NCBI RefSeq assembly: GCF_009930875.1
Contig: NZ_CP025249.1
Location: forward strand, 2,604,001-2,668,000
Reading direction: 5' to 3'
Source of the DNA: Actinomyces sp. 432
Lineage (GTDB): Bacteria > Actinomycetota > Actinomycetes > Actinomycetales > Actinomycetaceae
Length of the DNA: 64,000 nucleotides
This document shows positions 27,864 to 36,757 of this stretch, piece by piece. Made by a program: the position numbers and the translations under genes. The notes below the pieces were generated by a model. That model had not been told where the DNA came from. It did not search any database and saw nothing but the letters and a program-made list of their open reading frames with translations. Position 1 is the stretch's first letter. Each line of letters starts with the position of its first letter.

Positions 27864-27879
27864 ATGAACATTCGTTCAT
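27864..27879. promoter_or_regulatory. Perfect dyad ATGAAC-N4-GTTCAT, candidate operator
   Basis: ATGAACATTCGTTCAT has two perfect 6-bp half sites. A weaker version with the same core (GAGCATATGTTCAC) lies at 27757-27770, about 105 bp nearer the PTS operon. TGAAC/GTTCA half sites are common in DeoR- and SorC-type operators. Position suggests control of the PTS operon, possibly by the SorC protein encoded at 19195 (inference). Confidence 0.4.
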
Positions 27880-28410
27880 CACCCTATCGGCTCGGCGTAG
27901 CGCCAGGCGCGGCCCCGGCAGCACCGGGGACGGCAGCGCCCGGCCTCACGCCCGCCCGCAGGGGCCCGGGCGGCGGCGCACTCGGGCCGCGCAGGACCTC
28001 ACACCCGCACCGCTCGCCCGGCGCCGGCGCGCACCTCCACGGCACCCTTGATGCCCACCCGCCGGACCACCACCTACCGCCGTTTGTCTTTTCGAGATAC
28101 ATTTATCGCGTGCAAGCTCTCATGCACGTTCATCCCCCCCCGCGCACCAGCTCCGCGGCAGGCGCCATGCGGCGGCGCTCCGGCTCCGCCCAGCGCAGCC
28201 GCGCCCGTGGCGGCGCTGGCGCACGCACCTGTGTGCTCCGCTTCGTCTTGCCCGGCGGGCCGCTCGCGTGGATGATGCATCCAGCTTCCGCAGCGTGCGC
28301 GCTCACCGACCGGGCGCACGCTGGCACCAGCGCCTGCACTGCAGGCAACTCCGCAGACCGCTAGACAACCAATCAGACGACCGACCAGACGATCAACAAA
28401 GGAGCTGCCC
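27880..28410. other. Intergenic leader between PTS operon and transketolase
   Basis: No protein gene is supported here. The stretch includes CGTGCA (28109-28114) and TGCACG (28123-28128) separated by eight bases, within a locally AT-richer segment (TTCGAGATACATTTATCG) that could carry the transketolase promoter. A similar CGTGCA/TGCACG pair lies before glpF at 55402-55424. A run of eight or nine C at 28133 marks a low-quality-prone site. Confidence 0.35.
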
Positions 28411-30495
28411 ATGAGCACCGAGCCCCTCGAGCTCACCGACCTGGACCTCAAGGCCATTAACGTCGCCAAGGCGCTGGCCGCCGACGCCGTGGAGGCGGCG
28501 GGCTCTGGTCACCCCGGCACGCCAATCTCGCTGGCACCAGTGGCCCACCTGCTCTACCAGTACGAGCTGCGCCACGACCCCGCCGACCCGAACTGGCTGG
28601 GCCGCGACCGCTTCGTCCTGTCCGCCGGGCACGCCTCCCTGCTGCAGTACTGCCAGCTGTTCCTGACCGGCTACGGCATCCCTATGGAGGGCTTCACCCA
28701 CTTCCGCTCCCCCGCCGGCCTGCCCGGGCACCCCGAGTTCGGATACACCCCCGGGGTTGAGACCACCACCGGCCCGCTGGGCGCGGGCTTTTCCAATGCC
28801 GTCGGCCTGGCCATCGCGGCCCGCCGCGAGCACGGCCTGTTCGAGCCGGACGCCGCCGACGGCGCCTCCCTGTTCGACCACTTCGTGTACACGATCATGG
28901 GCGACGGCTGCATGCAGGAGGGCGTCGCCTCCGAGGCCGCCTCTCTGGCCGGCACCCTGCAGCTGGGCAACCTGATCGCCATCTATGACGACAACGACAT
29001 CTCCATCGAGGGCGACACCGATATCTCCTTCACCGAGGACCCCTCCAAGCGCTTCGAGGCCTACGGCTGGCAGGTGCTCGACGTCGACTGGAAGGCCGGC
29101 GGCGCCTACCACGAGGACCTGCAGGCCCTGCACGAGGCGCTGGTGGCGGCGCGTGCGGAGACCAAGCGCCCAACGATGATCCGCCTGCACACGATCATCG
29201 CCTGGCCCTCCCCCACCAAGCAGGGCTCGGAGGACTCTCACGGCGCCAAGCTCGGCTCCGAGGAGGTCGCCGGGCTGAAGACCGCCCTGGGGCTGGACCC
29301 GCAGGCATCCTTCCAGCTGCCCGACGACGTTCTTGCCTTCACCCGCTCGCACGCCGCCGAGCGCGCCGCGGCCGAGCGCGCCGACTGGGACGCCCGCTTC
29401 GCCGCCTGGCAGCAGGCCGCCCCCGAGCGGGCCGCCCTGCTGGAGCGGCTACAGGCAGGCAAGCTGGATGCGGGCCTGGACGCCGCACTGCCGGTGTGGG
29501 AGGTGGGTGACGCCCTGGCCACGCGTGCGGCCTCCGGCAAGACGCTCACGGCCCTGGCGCCGGTGGCCCCGGAGCTGTGGGGCGGGTCCGCGGACCTGGC
29601 CGGCTCCAACAACACCACCATGGCCGGGGAGCCCTCCTTCCTGCCCGCCGACCTGGCTCGTTCCGACGGTGACGGCCCCTACGGGCGCACCCTGCACTTC
29701 GGCATCCGCGAGCACGCCATGGGCGGGATTCTCAACGGCATCGCACTGGACCGTCTGACCCGCCCGTACGGGGGCACCTTCATGGTGTTCTCCGACTACA
29801 TGCGCCCGGCCGTGCGCCTGGCGGCGCTGATGGGCCTGGGGTCCATCTTCGTGTGGACGCACGACTCCATCGGCGTGGGCGAGGACGGCCCCACCCACCA
29901 GCCGATTGAGCACCTGGCCGCGCTGCGCGCCATCCCGGGCCTGGCGGTGGTCCGTCCCGCTGACGCCAATGAGACGGCGGCCGCGTGGGCGGAGATCCTG
30001 CGCCGCCCGGAGGGCCCGGCCGGAATCGTGCTGTCCCGGCAGAACCTGACCGTCCACGCTGATGCCGAGACCGCCCGCGCCGGTGTGCACCGCGGCGCTT
30101 ACGTGCTGGCCGAGGCCACGGATGCTGCTGGCACCGAGGTCTCCTCCGCGGTGGTGCTGGTCGCCACCGGCTCCGAGGTGGGCGTGGCCATGGACGCCCG
30201 CGAGGTGCTGCAGGCCGAGGGCACGCCCACCCGCGTGGTCTCCGCCCCCTGCCTGGAGTGGTTCGCCCAGCAGGACGAGGCCTACCGGGCCTCGGTGCTG
30301 CCCGAGGCGGGCGTGCGGGTGTCCATCGAGGCCGGCTCGGCCATGGGCTGGCGCGAGATTGTTGGCGACGACGGCCTGATCGTCTCCCTGGACCGCTTCG
30401 GCGCCTCCGCGCCCGGCACGCAGCTGTTCAAGGAGTACGGCTTCACCGGCGAGGCGGTAGCGGCGCGGGTGCGCGAGGCCCTGGCCCGAGCCTGA
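28411..30495 (+). CDS. tkt: Transketolase
   Basis: Thiamine-diphosphate enzyme that moves two-carbon units between ketose and aldose phosphates. The 694 residues contain the N-terminal GSGHPGTPISLAP, the TPP motif from GDGCMQEGV to the Asn pair (YDDNDISIEGD), and the pyrimidine-domain block THDSIGVGEDGPTHQP. ATG at 28411 follows AAAGGAG. It stands alone, not with transaldolase or glucose-6-phosphate dehydrogenase, and is divergent from the PTS/aldolase/DhaKL operon, so it may serve that pathway or xylulose 5-phosphate use. Confidence 0.96.
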   Translation: MSTEPLELTDLDLKAINVAKALAADAVEAAGSGHPGTPISLAPVAHLLYQYELRHDPADPNWLGRDRFVLSAGHASLLQYCQLFLTGYGIPMEGFTHFRSPAGLPGHPEFGYTPGVETTTGPLGAGFSNAVGLAIAARREHGLFEPDAADGASLFDHFVYTIMGDGCMQEGVASEAASLAGTLQLGNLIAIYDDNDISIEGDTDISFTEDPSKRFEAYGWQVLDVDWKAGGAYHEDLQALHEALVAARAETKRPTMIRLHTIIAWPSPTKQGSEDSHGAKLGSEEVAGLKTALGLDPQASFQLPDDVLAFTRSHAAERAAAERADWDARFAAWQQAAPERAALLERLQAGKLDAGLDAALPVWEVGDALATRAASGKTLTALAPVAPELWGGSADLAGSNNTTMAGEPSFLPADLARSDGDGPYGRTLHFGIREHAMGGILNGIALDRLTRPYGGTFMVFSDYMRPAVRLAALMGLGSIFVWTHDSIGVGEDGPTHQPIEHLAALRAIPGLAVVRPADANETAAAWAEILRRPEGPAGIVLSRQNLTVHADAETARAGVHRGAYVLAEATDAAGTEVSSAVVLVATGSEVGVAMDAREVLQAEGTPTRVVSAPCLEWFAQQDEAYRASVLPEAGVRVSIEAGSAMGWREIVGDDGLIVSLDRFGASAPGTQLFKEYGFTGEAVAARVREALARA

Positions 30496-30605
30496 CAGGC
30501 CGGCCACTACAGCGCGGGCGGACCACCTTAACGGGTTGTCCGCCCGCGCCTGATTATCAACTCAGCTCGCCCACGCCCGGTCGGCGTGTTCGTCCCACCG
30601 ACAGG

Positions 30606-30732
30606 CCCAGACACCACGAGTCGCGTTCCACGACCCCCGGGAAGTTCCACGACCTTGGTGTGCTTTCCACGACCACCCCGGGGTCGTGCAACAAGCACAA
30701 AGGTCGTGCAACAAGCACCAGGGACGTGGAAC
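30606..30732. repeat. Convergent phased array, type A copy 1 (GTTCCACGACC sites)
   Basis: Direct-orientation sites start at 30625 (GTTCCACGACC), 30644 (same) and 30664 (TTTCCACGACC), with a weak one before them (CCACGAG at 30614). Inverted sites end at 30692 (GGTCGTGCAAC), 30712 (GGTCGTGCAAC) and 30732 (GGACGTGGAAC). Spacing is 19-20 bp throughout, so all sites lie on about the same helix face, and the two halves point toward each other. A shared tail (GCAACCCCCAACCGCGGGCA) follows. The copy at 33678-33784 is in the same orientation on the far side of the surface-protein gene. Confidence 0.85.
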
Positions 30733-30880
30733 GCAACCCCCAACCGCGGGCACGCGCCGGGCGCTGCGGCCTGGTGGGCCCAGGGGCTCGGCGTGAGCAC
30801 GCGCCGCACGCTCATTCGCGGCGCGCTTCTAGCGATTTGGCGTAATTACGCGGAAAACGCATCAACCGGTGAACGGTACA

Positions 30881-30927
30881 GTCGGCTCCCATGTGCGGCG
30901 ACCCTCGCGGCGCACATGGGAGCCGAC
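30881..30927. terminator. Strong hairpin downstream of transketolase
   Basis: GTCGGCTCCCATGTGC (30881-30896) pairs perfectly with GCACATGGGAGCCGAC (30912-30927), and the loop has a further GCGA/TCGC pairing. The stem of 16 bp is very stable. It lies about 390 bp after tkt and 330 bp from the end of the convergent surface-protein gene. No U-tract follows, so terminator is a tentative label. Confidence 0.45.
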
Positions 30928-31166
30928 CAACCTCCGCCGACCTGAAACCAAAAACGTTGAAATACCAGGCAAAAGCCGTAGGTCGGCTGGATCGGCGGGG
31001 TGGTTTAGCGTGCGCCGCGCCCGGGATGACTCACCCGGCATGCCCCTAACTACCCGCCGGCCATCCACCGACCAGCGCCATCACCCACCCACACACGCAC
31101 ACCCGAGTTCACCCACACACCCCCAAACCGGAAGAGCCCGCGATGTCGGACAACAAATATAGAGGA
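30928..31166. other. Intergenic stretch without supported genes
   Basis: Low-complexity sequence, including a run rich in CACCCACACACGCACACCC near 31083-31115. No reading frame has both a ribosome site and plausible composition. I see no RNA gene. Confidence 0.4.
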
Positions 31167-31221
31167 GCCCCGGTCCTCCCATGCGGTCTCACGTTTGCGC
31201 GACCGTATGGAGGACCGGGGC
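31167..31221 (-). terminator. Probable intrinsic terminator of the surface-protein gene
   Basis: GCCCCGGTCCTCC (31167-31179) pairs with GGAGGACCGGGGC (31209-31221), and the inner parts (GCGGTC and GACCGT) extend the stem with a bulge. On the minus strand the hairpin begins about 40 bp after the stop at 31262 and is followed by TCCTCTATATTTGTTG, which is T-rich for this genome. Confidence 0.7.
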
Positions 31222-31261
31222 AGTCCGGTTACCGCCCTAATGGTGCGGCGACCGGATGAGG

Positions 31262-33511
31262 TCAGTCAGTGACGCTTCTGCGGCTGCGGTGCAGGAGCAG
31301 GCCCGAGAAGACCAGGCCCGCCGCCAGCATGGTTGCCGCGGTGCCCGCGAAGCCAGTCTTGGCCAGGCTCTTGGAGGAGCCGGCGGACTTGGCGCCGGTT
31401 GTTGAAGCGGCCTCCGCACCGGGATCCGTTGACCCGGTGGACGGCTGCGTGGCCACAGAACCGGAACCAGACGAGTCGTCCCCACCAGGAGCACCAGTAC
31501 CACCTGCGGACGGACCCGCGGAAGGCTGCCCGGCGGAGCCGCCACCGGCGTTGCTCGTGGGAGCGGCGGAGAGGTCGGTGCCGGGGTCCGAGGTGCCGCC
31601 GGTCGACGCATCTGTAGGCGCGGCGCTCGGCCCAGCCGACGGGTCATCGGACGGCGCCTCGGGACCGGCCGACGGGGTATCCGTGGGCTCGTCGCCCTGC
31701 TCCGAGGTCGGCTCAGTGGACGGCTGCTCCGAGGGCTCAGCACCGGGGCCACCGGTCGGGTCCGTGCTGGGCTCGGCGGATGGGTTGGTTGACGGCTCAT
31801 CCGTAGGCTCGTCCGAGGGCTCTACGGAAGGATCACCCGATGGGTCTTCGGAGGGCGTGGCAGGACCGGTGGATGGCTCACCAGACGGGTTGCTTCCCGG
31901 CGCCGCGGTCGGATCGGTCGACGGCTGGCCTGTAGGCTCAGCACTCGGCTCGGTCGTGGGACCTGTGGACGGCTCTACCGACGGCTCGACGGACGGCTCC
32001 ACAGTGGGCTCCGAGGAAGGCTCAGCACCCGGCTCCGTCGTGGGGTCATCGCCCGGCTCAGGATCGGTCGCGTAGAAGCCACCCACGGCGCTCCCAGAAC
32101 CAGAAGGCACCTCGGCGGTGGTCTCATAGACTACGCCGTTGACGGTGAGGCGACTAGTTTGGGATGCTCCACCCTTCGAATAGTAGCCAACAGAGCACCA
32201 GTCGCCGGGACCTTCCACAGCAAATGCAAGGCTCCCACCGCGATCATTTTGATCATAGGCGGCATCGGGGTAGTAGTATCCTTTATTGAACTCGTTATCT
32301 GACGACTCAAGCTCCCACGAGCCACCCTTAGAACAGACTGGACCTAGAAGGTAGTCACAAAACAAACCGGTATCCTTGTCGCACAGCCCTAAGATCTCAT
32401 AAGAGCTAGCCCCACTAATATGAAAGTTCCAAATACCTACACGGTAACCTTCATCACCTTGGGGCTCAGGGTCGATCCTCCCAGATATCCCTGCGACGAG
32501 TTGCAGATCCGAACCTGATTCGTACTCAATCACGAATTCAGCGTCACCCACATCTATCCTCGAGGTTCTTTTAACAGATCCCTCTTCGCCATCCACGAAT
32601 GGCGTGTTAACGAATACCTTGAGAAGCCCATTACTGAGATAATCATATTCCTCAGCGCTCTCATTCAGCACGCACGACAATAAGACGTCACGATAGAAAC
32701 CCTCAGTGTTTCTATCGCTACTCTCACAGTGCCCTACCACGACGCCATTCGCGTCCGTAAGATCGAAGTCATAAGACCACCCATATCCGTAGTCTCCTCG
32801 GGCGGTCTCACCCGCGTGCCATGTCATGCCATCCGTAAGCCGAATCTGGAGCTGGTCGCCCGCACGGGGGCTGACAGCCTCCCAAGAAATCGTTAGCTCC
32901 AGATCTGAGAGCGAATCCGTTGTCGGAACCGCTGCCTGGACGCCGGTGACGGTGATGTTGTTGCGGCCGTTCTGGCCTGCCACGGTGGGCGGGGCCGGGT
33001 TCTCGGTGGGCGCGCCGACCTGGCGGGCCGCGGTTGCCGCCTGCGCCTGCGGGTGTGCCACCTCATCGCCGGCCTGCGCTGACACACCCGCTGCGTCGGG
33101 ATCCTGCTCCGCGGCGTCCTCAGCGTCAGCGGGCTCGCCAGCGGCAGCATCATCCGACTCCGTCAGGACCGCATCAGCATCGGCGTCGGCGTCGGGGACT
33201 CCAACAGCCTGAGGCGCCTGCTGCTCTACCGCGGAATCGTCTGCGGCCTCAGGCGCGACGGGAGCCGACTCAGACGCATCATCCGACTGCGTCAAGCCTG
33301 CGCCCTCGGCGTCCTGGGCTCCTGCGGCCTGCGCCTCATCATCGGGCACCTCGGCCGCTACTGCTACAGCAGTATCCGCAGTCTCGCTGGTTCCGGCGTC
33401 GTCGCCGGGATCAGAGGCAAGGGCCGGGGCGGTCAGGCCACCCAGCCCCAAGAAGAGAGAGAGAGAGAGAGAGAGTAAGAGTGCTCTCCGTCTCCTAGGA
33501 ACGGGGATCAT
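31262..33511 (-). CDS. Sortase-anchored surface protein with Pro/Ser/Thr/Glu stalk and phase-variable signal peptide tract
   Basis: 749 residues from ATG at 33511 (AAAGG eight bases upstream); the 98 codons before it run through a repeat array and are rejected. Order: signal peptide whose core is encoded by an (AG)11 tract; an acidic Ala-rich segment (about residues 30-165); a beta-rich, Cys-containing domain (about 175-465) starting [11 protein letters not shown] that resembles Ig-like adhesin domains; a long stalk of PST/PTD/EPS repeats; then SLAKTG, a hydrophobic helix and an RSRRSVTD tail. LAxTG is the signal used by actinobacterial class E-type sortases. The beta domain (about 32150-32910) is clearly lower in G+C than its surroundings. 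The ligand is unknown. Confidence 0.9.
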   Translation of the reverse strand: MIPVPRRRRALLLSLSLSLFLGLGGLTAPALASDPGDDAGTSETADTAVAVAAEVPDDEAQAAGAQDAEGAGLTQSDDASESAPVAPEAADDSAVEQQAPQAVGVPDADADADAVLTESDDAAAGEPADAEDAAEQDPDAAGVSAQAGDEVAHPQAQAATAARQVGAPTENPAPPTVAGQNGRNNITVTGVQAAVPTTDSLSDLELTISWEAVSPRAGDQLQIRLTDGMTWHAGETARGDYGYGWSYDFDLTDANGVVVGHCESSDRNTEGFYRDVLLSCVLNESAEEYDYLSNGLLKVFVNTPFVDGEEGSVKRTSRIDVGDAEFVIEYESGSDLQLVAGISGRIDPEPQGDEGYRVGIWNFHISGASSYEILGLCDKDTGLFCDYLLGPVCSKGGSWELESSDNEFNKGYYYPDAAYDQNDRGGSLAFAVEGPGDWCSVGYYSKGGASQTSRLTVNGVVYETTAEVPSGSGSAVGGFYATDPEPGDDPTTEPGAEPSSEPTVEPSVEPSVEPSTGPTTEPSAEPTGQPSTDPTAAPGSNPSGEPSTGPATPSEDPSGDPSVEPSDEPTDEPSTNPSAEPSTDPTGGPGAEPSEQPSTEPTSEQGDEPTDTPSAGPEAPSDDPSAGPSAAPTDASTGGTSDPGTDLSAAPTSNAGGGSAGQPSAGPSAGGTGAPGGDDSSGSGSVATQPSTGSTDPGAEAASTTGAKSAGSSKSLAKTGFAGTAATMLAAGLVFSGLLLHRSRRSVTD
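33454..33475 (-). repeat. (AG)11 dinucleotide tract inside the signal peptide coding region
   Basis: Eleven uninterrupted AG units (CT on the coding strand) encode the Leu-Ser run LSLSLSL, starting 36 bases after the ATG of the surface protein. Gain or loss of one unit shifts the frame before the signal peptide is complete and would switch the protein off. Uninterrupted dinucleotide runs of this length in coding sequence are classic slipped-strand phase-variation tracts. Confidence 0.9.
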
Positions 33512-33677
33512 CGGTTGTACCTTTCTGGGAGACGGCGCGGGAAGCAGCCCGAACCACGAGCACCCTCCCAACACCGGTACGATGACGACTGAAAACAGCC
33601 GCGCATACATGGTCCCTGACCCCGCGATTGGTGTCAACACGTTAACGATTAACTGTACGTTACCTGTGCCGAAGCCA

Positions 33678-33784
33678 ACACCACGACCCCCGGCGATGTT
33701 CCACGACCCCGGGAAGTTCCACGACCTTGGTGTGCTTTCCACGACCACCCCGGGGTCGTGCAACAAGCACCAAGGTCGTGGAAC
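33678..33784. repeat. Convergent phased array, type A copy 2
   Basis: Direct-orientation sites begin at 33678 (weak, CCACGACC core), 33698, 33716 and 33736 (GTTCCACGACC or TTTCCACGACC). Inverted sites end at 33764 (GGTCGTGCAAC) and 33784 (GGTCGTGGAAC). Spacing is 18-20 bp. About 57 bp around the symmetry centre are identical to copy 1 at 30641-30698, and the tail also matches. Copy 2 has one fewer inverted unit, so units have been gained or lost. It lies between the surface-protein promoter and the end of the siderophore ATPase gene. Confidence 0.85.
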
Positions 33785-33832
33785 GCAACCCCCAACCGCG
33801 GGCACGCGCCGAGCGCCGCCGGTGCGCCGCGC

Positions 33833-34585
33833 CTAGAAGCAGGCGAGCGGCCCCGCCGGGCCCGCGATCACCTGGATGGGGGTGCCGAAGACGGCGGTGA
33901 GCACGTCGTCGCGCATGATCTCCGCCGGCGGGCCGAAGCGGAACACGCTCCCGTCCTTCAGGGCGCAGATGCGGTCGGCGTAGCGGGCCGCGAAGTTGAT
34001 GTCGTGCAGGACGATCAGCACGGTACGGCCGAACTCCCGGGCGGCGCGCTCCAGGTGGTTCATCATCTCCACGCTGTGGGCGATGTCCAGGTTGTTCAGG
34101 GGCTCGTCCAGCAGCACGTAGTCGGTCTCCTGGCACAGCACCATGGCCACGTAGGCGCGCTGCCGCTGCCCGCCGGACAGCTCGTCCAGGTGGCGCCCCT
34201 CCAACTCGCCCAGGCCGAAGAAGTCGATGTAGCGGGAGATGATGCGCTCGTCGTCGGCCGTGAGCCGCCCACGGGAGTAGGGGAAGCGGCCGAAGCCCAC
34301 CAGCTGGCGCACGGTCAGCCGGGTGATGAAGTGATTCTCCTGCCGCAGGATGGACAGCACCCGCGCCAGGTCCGCCGACTTGGTGGAGGAAACGTCCAGC
34401 CCGGCCACGCGCACCGCGCCCTCGTCGATCCCCAGCAGGCGCCCCACCATGGTCAGCAGCGTGGACTTGCCCGCCCCGTTGGGTCCGATGAAGGCGGTGA
34501 TGCCGCCCGCGGGCAGCTCCAGGCTGACCGGGCCGATGGCGACCTCGGAGTTGTAGACCTTGCGCACTTCGTCCAGCTCGATCAC
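33833..34585 (-). CDS. Iron-siderophore ABC transporter ATPase (FepC type)
   Basis: Cytoplasmic ATPase driving siderophore uptake. The 250 residues show Walker A GPNGAGKST, Q-loop SILRQENHFI, signature LSGGQRQRAYVAM, Walker B DYVLLDEPLNNLD and the switch His in VLHDINFAARYADR. GTG at 34585 overlaps the upstream permease stop (GTGA) and has AAAGGGG upstream. Last gene of the operon that begins with the binding protein at 37795. Confidence 0.95.
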   Translation of the reverse strand: MIELDEVRKVYNSEVAIGPVSLELPAGGITAFIGPNGAGKSTLLTMVGRLLGIDEGAVRVAGLDVSSTKSADLARVLSILRQENHFITRLTVRQLVGFGRFPYSRGRLTADDERIISRYIDFFGLGELEGRHLDELSGGQRQRAYVAMVLCQETDYVLLDEPLNNLDIAHSVEMMNHLERAAREFGRTVLIVLHDINFAARYADRICALKDGSVFRFGPPAEIMRDDVLTAVFGTPIQVIAGPAGPLACF

Positions 34586-35739
34586 AGGCGCCCCTTTCTG
34601 AGTACGACGGCGAGGAACACCGAGCCGCCCACCAGCTCGATGATGATGGAGACGACGCCCTGGGCGTAGAACACGTGGCGCATGATGAAGTAGGCACCCG
34701 TGAGCACGAGCAGTCCCAGGCTGGCGGCCATGGGGAACAGGTAGCGGTGGTCGTAGGTGCCCGAAAGCTGGTAGGACAGGGTCGCCACCAGGAAGCCGAG
34801 GAAGGTCATGGGGCCGACCAGTGCCGTCGAGGTGGCCATGAGCACCGAGACCAGCACCAGCACGCCGATGGTGGCGCGGGTGTGGCTCAGGCCCAGGCCG
34901 GTGGCCGTGTCCCGCCCCAGCGCGATCACGTTGAGCCGACGCGAGCAGAGCATCAGGGCCGCGCTCGCCGCGAGCGCCAGGGGGATGGCGATCGGGTAGT
35001 ACTCGGGAGCGGCGTTGGCGATGGAGCCGAACAGCCGGGCCGAGAGCAGGTCGAACTCGCTGGGGGTGAGCAGGCGCTGCATGAAGGTGGTGACGCTGCC
35101 CAGCGCGGAGCCGATGACGATGCCGATCAGCAGCATCGAGTACAGGTTGCGCGCGCCGCCGGTCAGCAGCCAGGAGTACAGCAGCAGGGACAGCCCCACC
35201 ATGAGCGCCAGCCGCAGGGCGAACATGGGGGCGGTGCGGGTGGCGGTCAGGCCGGTGGCCCCGAAGAAGAAGATGGTGGCGGTCTGGATGGCCCGATACA
35301 GGGACTCGAATCCCATGATCGACGGCGTGATGACGCGGTTGCCGGTGGCGGTCTGGAAGGCGATGGTGGCCATGGCCTGGCATACGGCTACCACGATCAT
35401 GGCGACGACGGCGTCCAGGCGCCGCTCGGCGATCAGCCAGAAGCCGCGGGTCCCCGGCGCCATCGGGTTCCTCCACACCAGCAGGCCGACGGCGAAGCAG
35501 ACGGCCAGGCCGGTCACCCCCAGGTAGGTCAGCCACCAGCGACGGCGGGCGGCGGGCGTGGCGAAGGCGCCCGAGCGGCGGGCAGCGGGACTGCTCGTGG
35601 CCGCGCTGGGATCGGTGGGGGCGCCCGGTGTCGCGCCCGTGCCGGCGGGGGCGCCCCGTGTCTCGCCACCCGCGGGGTGGCCAGTGACCGGAGCGGCAGT
35701 GACCGACGTCGTCGGCGCCGCGGAGGCTTCGGGGCTCAT
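34582..35739 (-). CDS. Iron-siderophore ABC transporter permease, FecCD family (second)
   Basis: 385 residues. A long Ala/Pro/Thr/Gly-rich N-terminal tail of about 65 residues precedes the membrane part, which is unusual. The transmembrane core has about nine helices with FecCD landmarks such as TGNRVITPSIMGFESLYRAIQ, LIGIVIGSALGSVTTFMQR and LVGPMTFLGFLVATLSY. It overlaps the preceding permease by 4 bp and the ATPase by 4 bp, so the three are coupled. Confidence 0.93.
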   Translation of the reverse strand: MSPEASAAPTTSVTAAPVTGHPAGGETRGAPAGTGATPGAPTDPSAATSSPAARRSGAFATPAARRRWWLTYLGVTGLAVCFAVGLLVWRNPMAPGTRGFWLIAERRLDAVVAMIVVAVCQAMATIAFQTATGNRVITPSIMGFESLYRAIQTATIFFFGATGLTATRTAPMFALRLALMVGLSLLLYSWLLTGGARNLYSMLLIGIVIGSALGSVTTFMQRLLTPSEFDLLSARLFGSIANAAPEYYPIAIPLALAASAALMLCSRRLNVIALGRDTATGLGLSHTRATIGVLVLVSVLMATSTALVGPMTFLGFLVATLSYQLSGTYDHRYLFPMAASLGLLVLTGAYFIMRHVFYAQGVVSIIIELVGGSVFLAVVLRKGRL

Positions 35740-36650
35740 GCTCCTCCCCTCCCGGTCTGGCGGATGATCAAGGCGATGAACACCGCGGCCCCCACCAGGC
35801 CCAGCACCACAGCCACCGGAATCTCAAAGGGGGCGATGATGGTGCGGGCCAGCAGGTCGCAGGCGGTGACGAGCCCGATGCCCACCAGGCACACCCAGGG
35901 CAGGTTGGAGCGCAGGTCGTCCCCGCGGTGCATGGACACCAGGTTGGGGACGATCAGCCCCAGAAAGGGCAGCGAGCCGACCACCACGGTGACGGTGCCG
36001 GTGGCCACGGCCACCAGAGCGGTGCCGATCAGCACGGTGCGCCGGTAGTCGACGCCGATGTTGGTGGCCACGTCCTGCCCCAGGCCGACGGCGGTGAGGC
36101 GGTCGGCGTAGTGGAAGATCGCGGCCACGACCCCCACCACGATCCACAGCACCTCGTACTGGCCCCGGTACACCGAGGTGAAGCTGCCCTGGAACCACAC
36201 CCCCAGGGACTGCAGCATGTCGGTCTGCAGGGCGAACAAGGTGGACACGGCGCTGACCACCGCCCCCAGCATCATGCCGATGATCGGCACCAGCAGGGAG
36301 GAGCGCAGGGAGACCCGCCGCAGCAGCAGGAAGAACACCGTGGTGCCCAGGAACGCGGCCACCACCGCGCCGGCCATACGCCCCAGCACGCTGGCGCGCG
36401 GGAAGAGCACCATGACCGCCAGCAGGCCCAGCCCGGCCCACTCGGTGGTGCCGGTAGTGGTCGGCTCCACGAAGCGGTTCTGGGTGATCAGCTGCATCAC
36501 CAGGCCGGACATGCTCATGGCCGCCCCGGCCAGCACCAGCGCCAGCGTGCGCGGGACGCGGACATTGCGGAACATCTCCCAGCCGTCCGCGTGGGACAGG
36601 ATCGAGTACTGGCCGGTGGCCAGGCTCAGGCCCAGCAGAACCACCACCAC
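35736..36650 (-). CDS. Iron-siderophore ABC transporter permease, FecCD family (first); start unresolved
   Basis: The visible 304 residues match FecCD permeases (VRVPRTLALVLAGAAMSMSGLVMQ, LVPIIGMMLGAVVSAV, GSLPFLGLIVPNL). The first available start codon is GTG at 36650, which falls inside what should be the first membrane helix and has no ribosome site. The same frame stays open upstream to the binding-protein stop, encoding a plausible continuation (TREPLVSRGLAVG), but contains no ATG, GTG or TTG. Either a CTG codon, ribosome re-entry after the stop at 36758, or a small sequence error explains this. Confidence 0.88.
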   Translation of the reverse strand: MVVVLLGLSLATGQYSILSHADGWEMFRNVRVPRTLALVLAGAAMSMSGLVMQLITQNRFVEPTTTGTTEWAGLGLLAVMVLFPRASVLGRMAGAVVAAFLGTTVFFLLLRRVSLRSSLLVPIIGMMLGAVVSAVSTLFALQTDMLQSLGVWFQGSFTSVYRGQYEVLWIVVGVVAAIFHYADRLTAVGLGQDVATNIGVDYRRTVLIGTALVAVATGTVTVVVGSLPFLGLIVPNLVSMHRGDDLRSNLPWVCLVGIGLVTACDLLARTIIAPFEIPVAVVLGLVGAAVFIALIIRQTGRGGA

Positions 36651-36757
36651 TACCAGCCCGACCGCGAGCCCCCGGCTGACCAGGGGCTCGCGGGTGCGGG
36701 CGGCGGCGTCAGTAGCGCGGCCAGCCGGTGCGTCCGACCTAGAGAGCTGCCGAGTGC

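Noticed and set aside
27633..28364. 243-codon plus-strand frame before transketolase
   Set aside because: Overlaps the IIA gene antisense, lacks a ribosome site, and is Pro/Ala/Arg-rich without a known domain.
30606..30732. Type A array as a simple intrinsic terminator
   Set aside because: A terminator would need one hairpin; this has six or seven evenly phased sites, and the second copy lies upstream of the surface-protein gene, not at a gene end shared by convergent genes.
33512..33805. N-terminal extension of the surface protein by 98 codons
   Set aside because: It reads through a type A array and would bury the signal peptide; ATG at 33511 has a ribosome site and a proper signal sequence.
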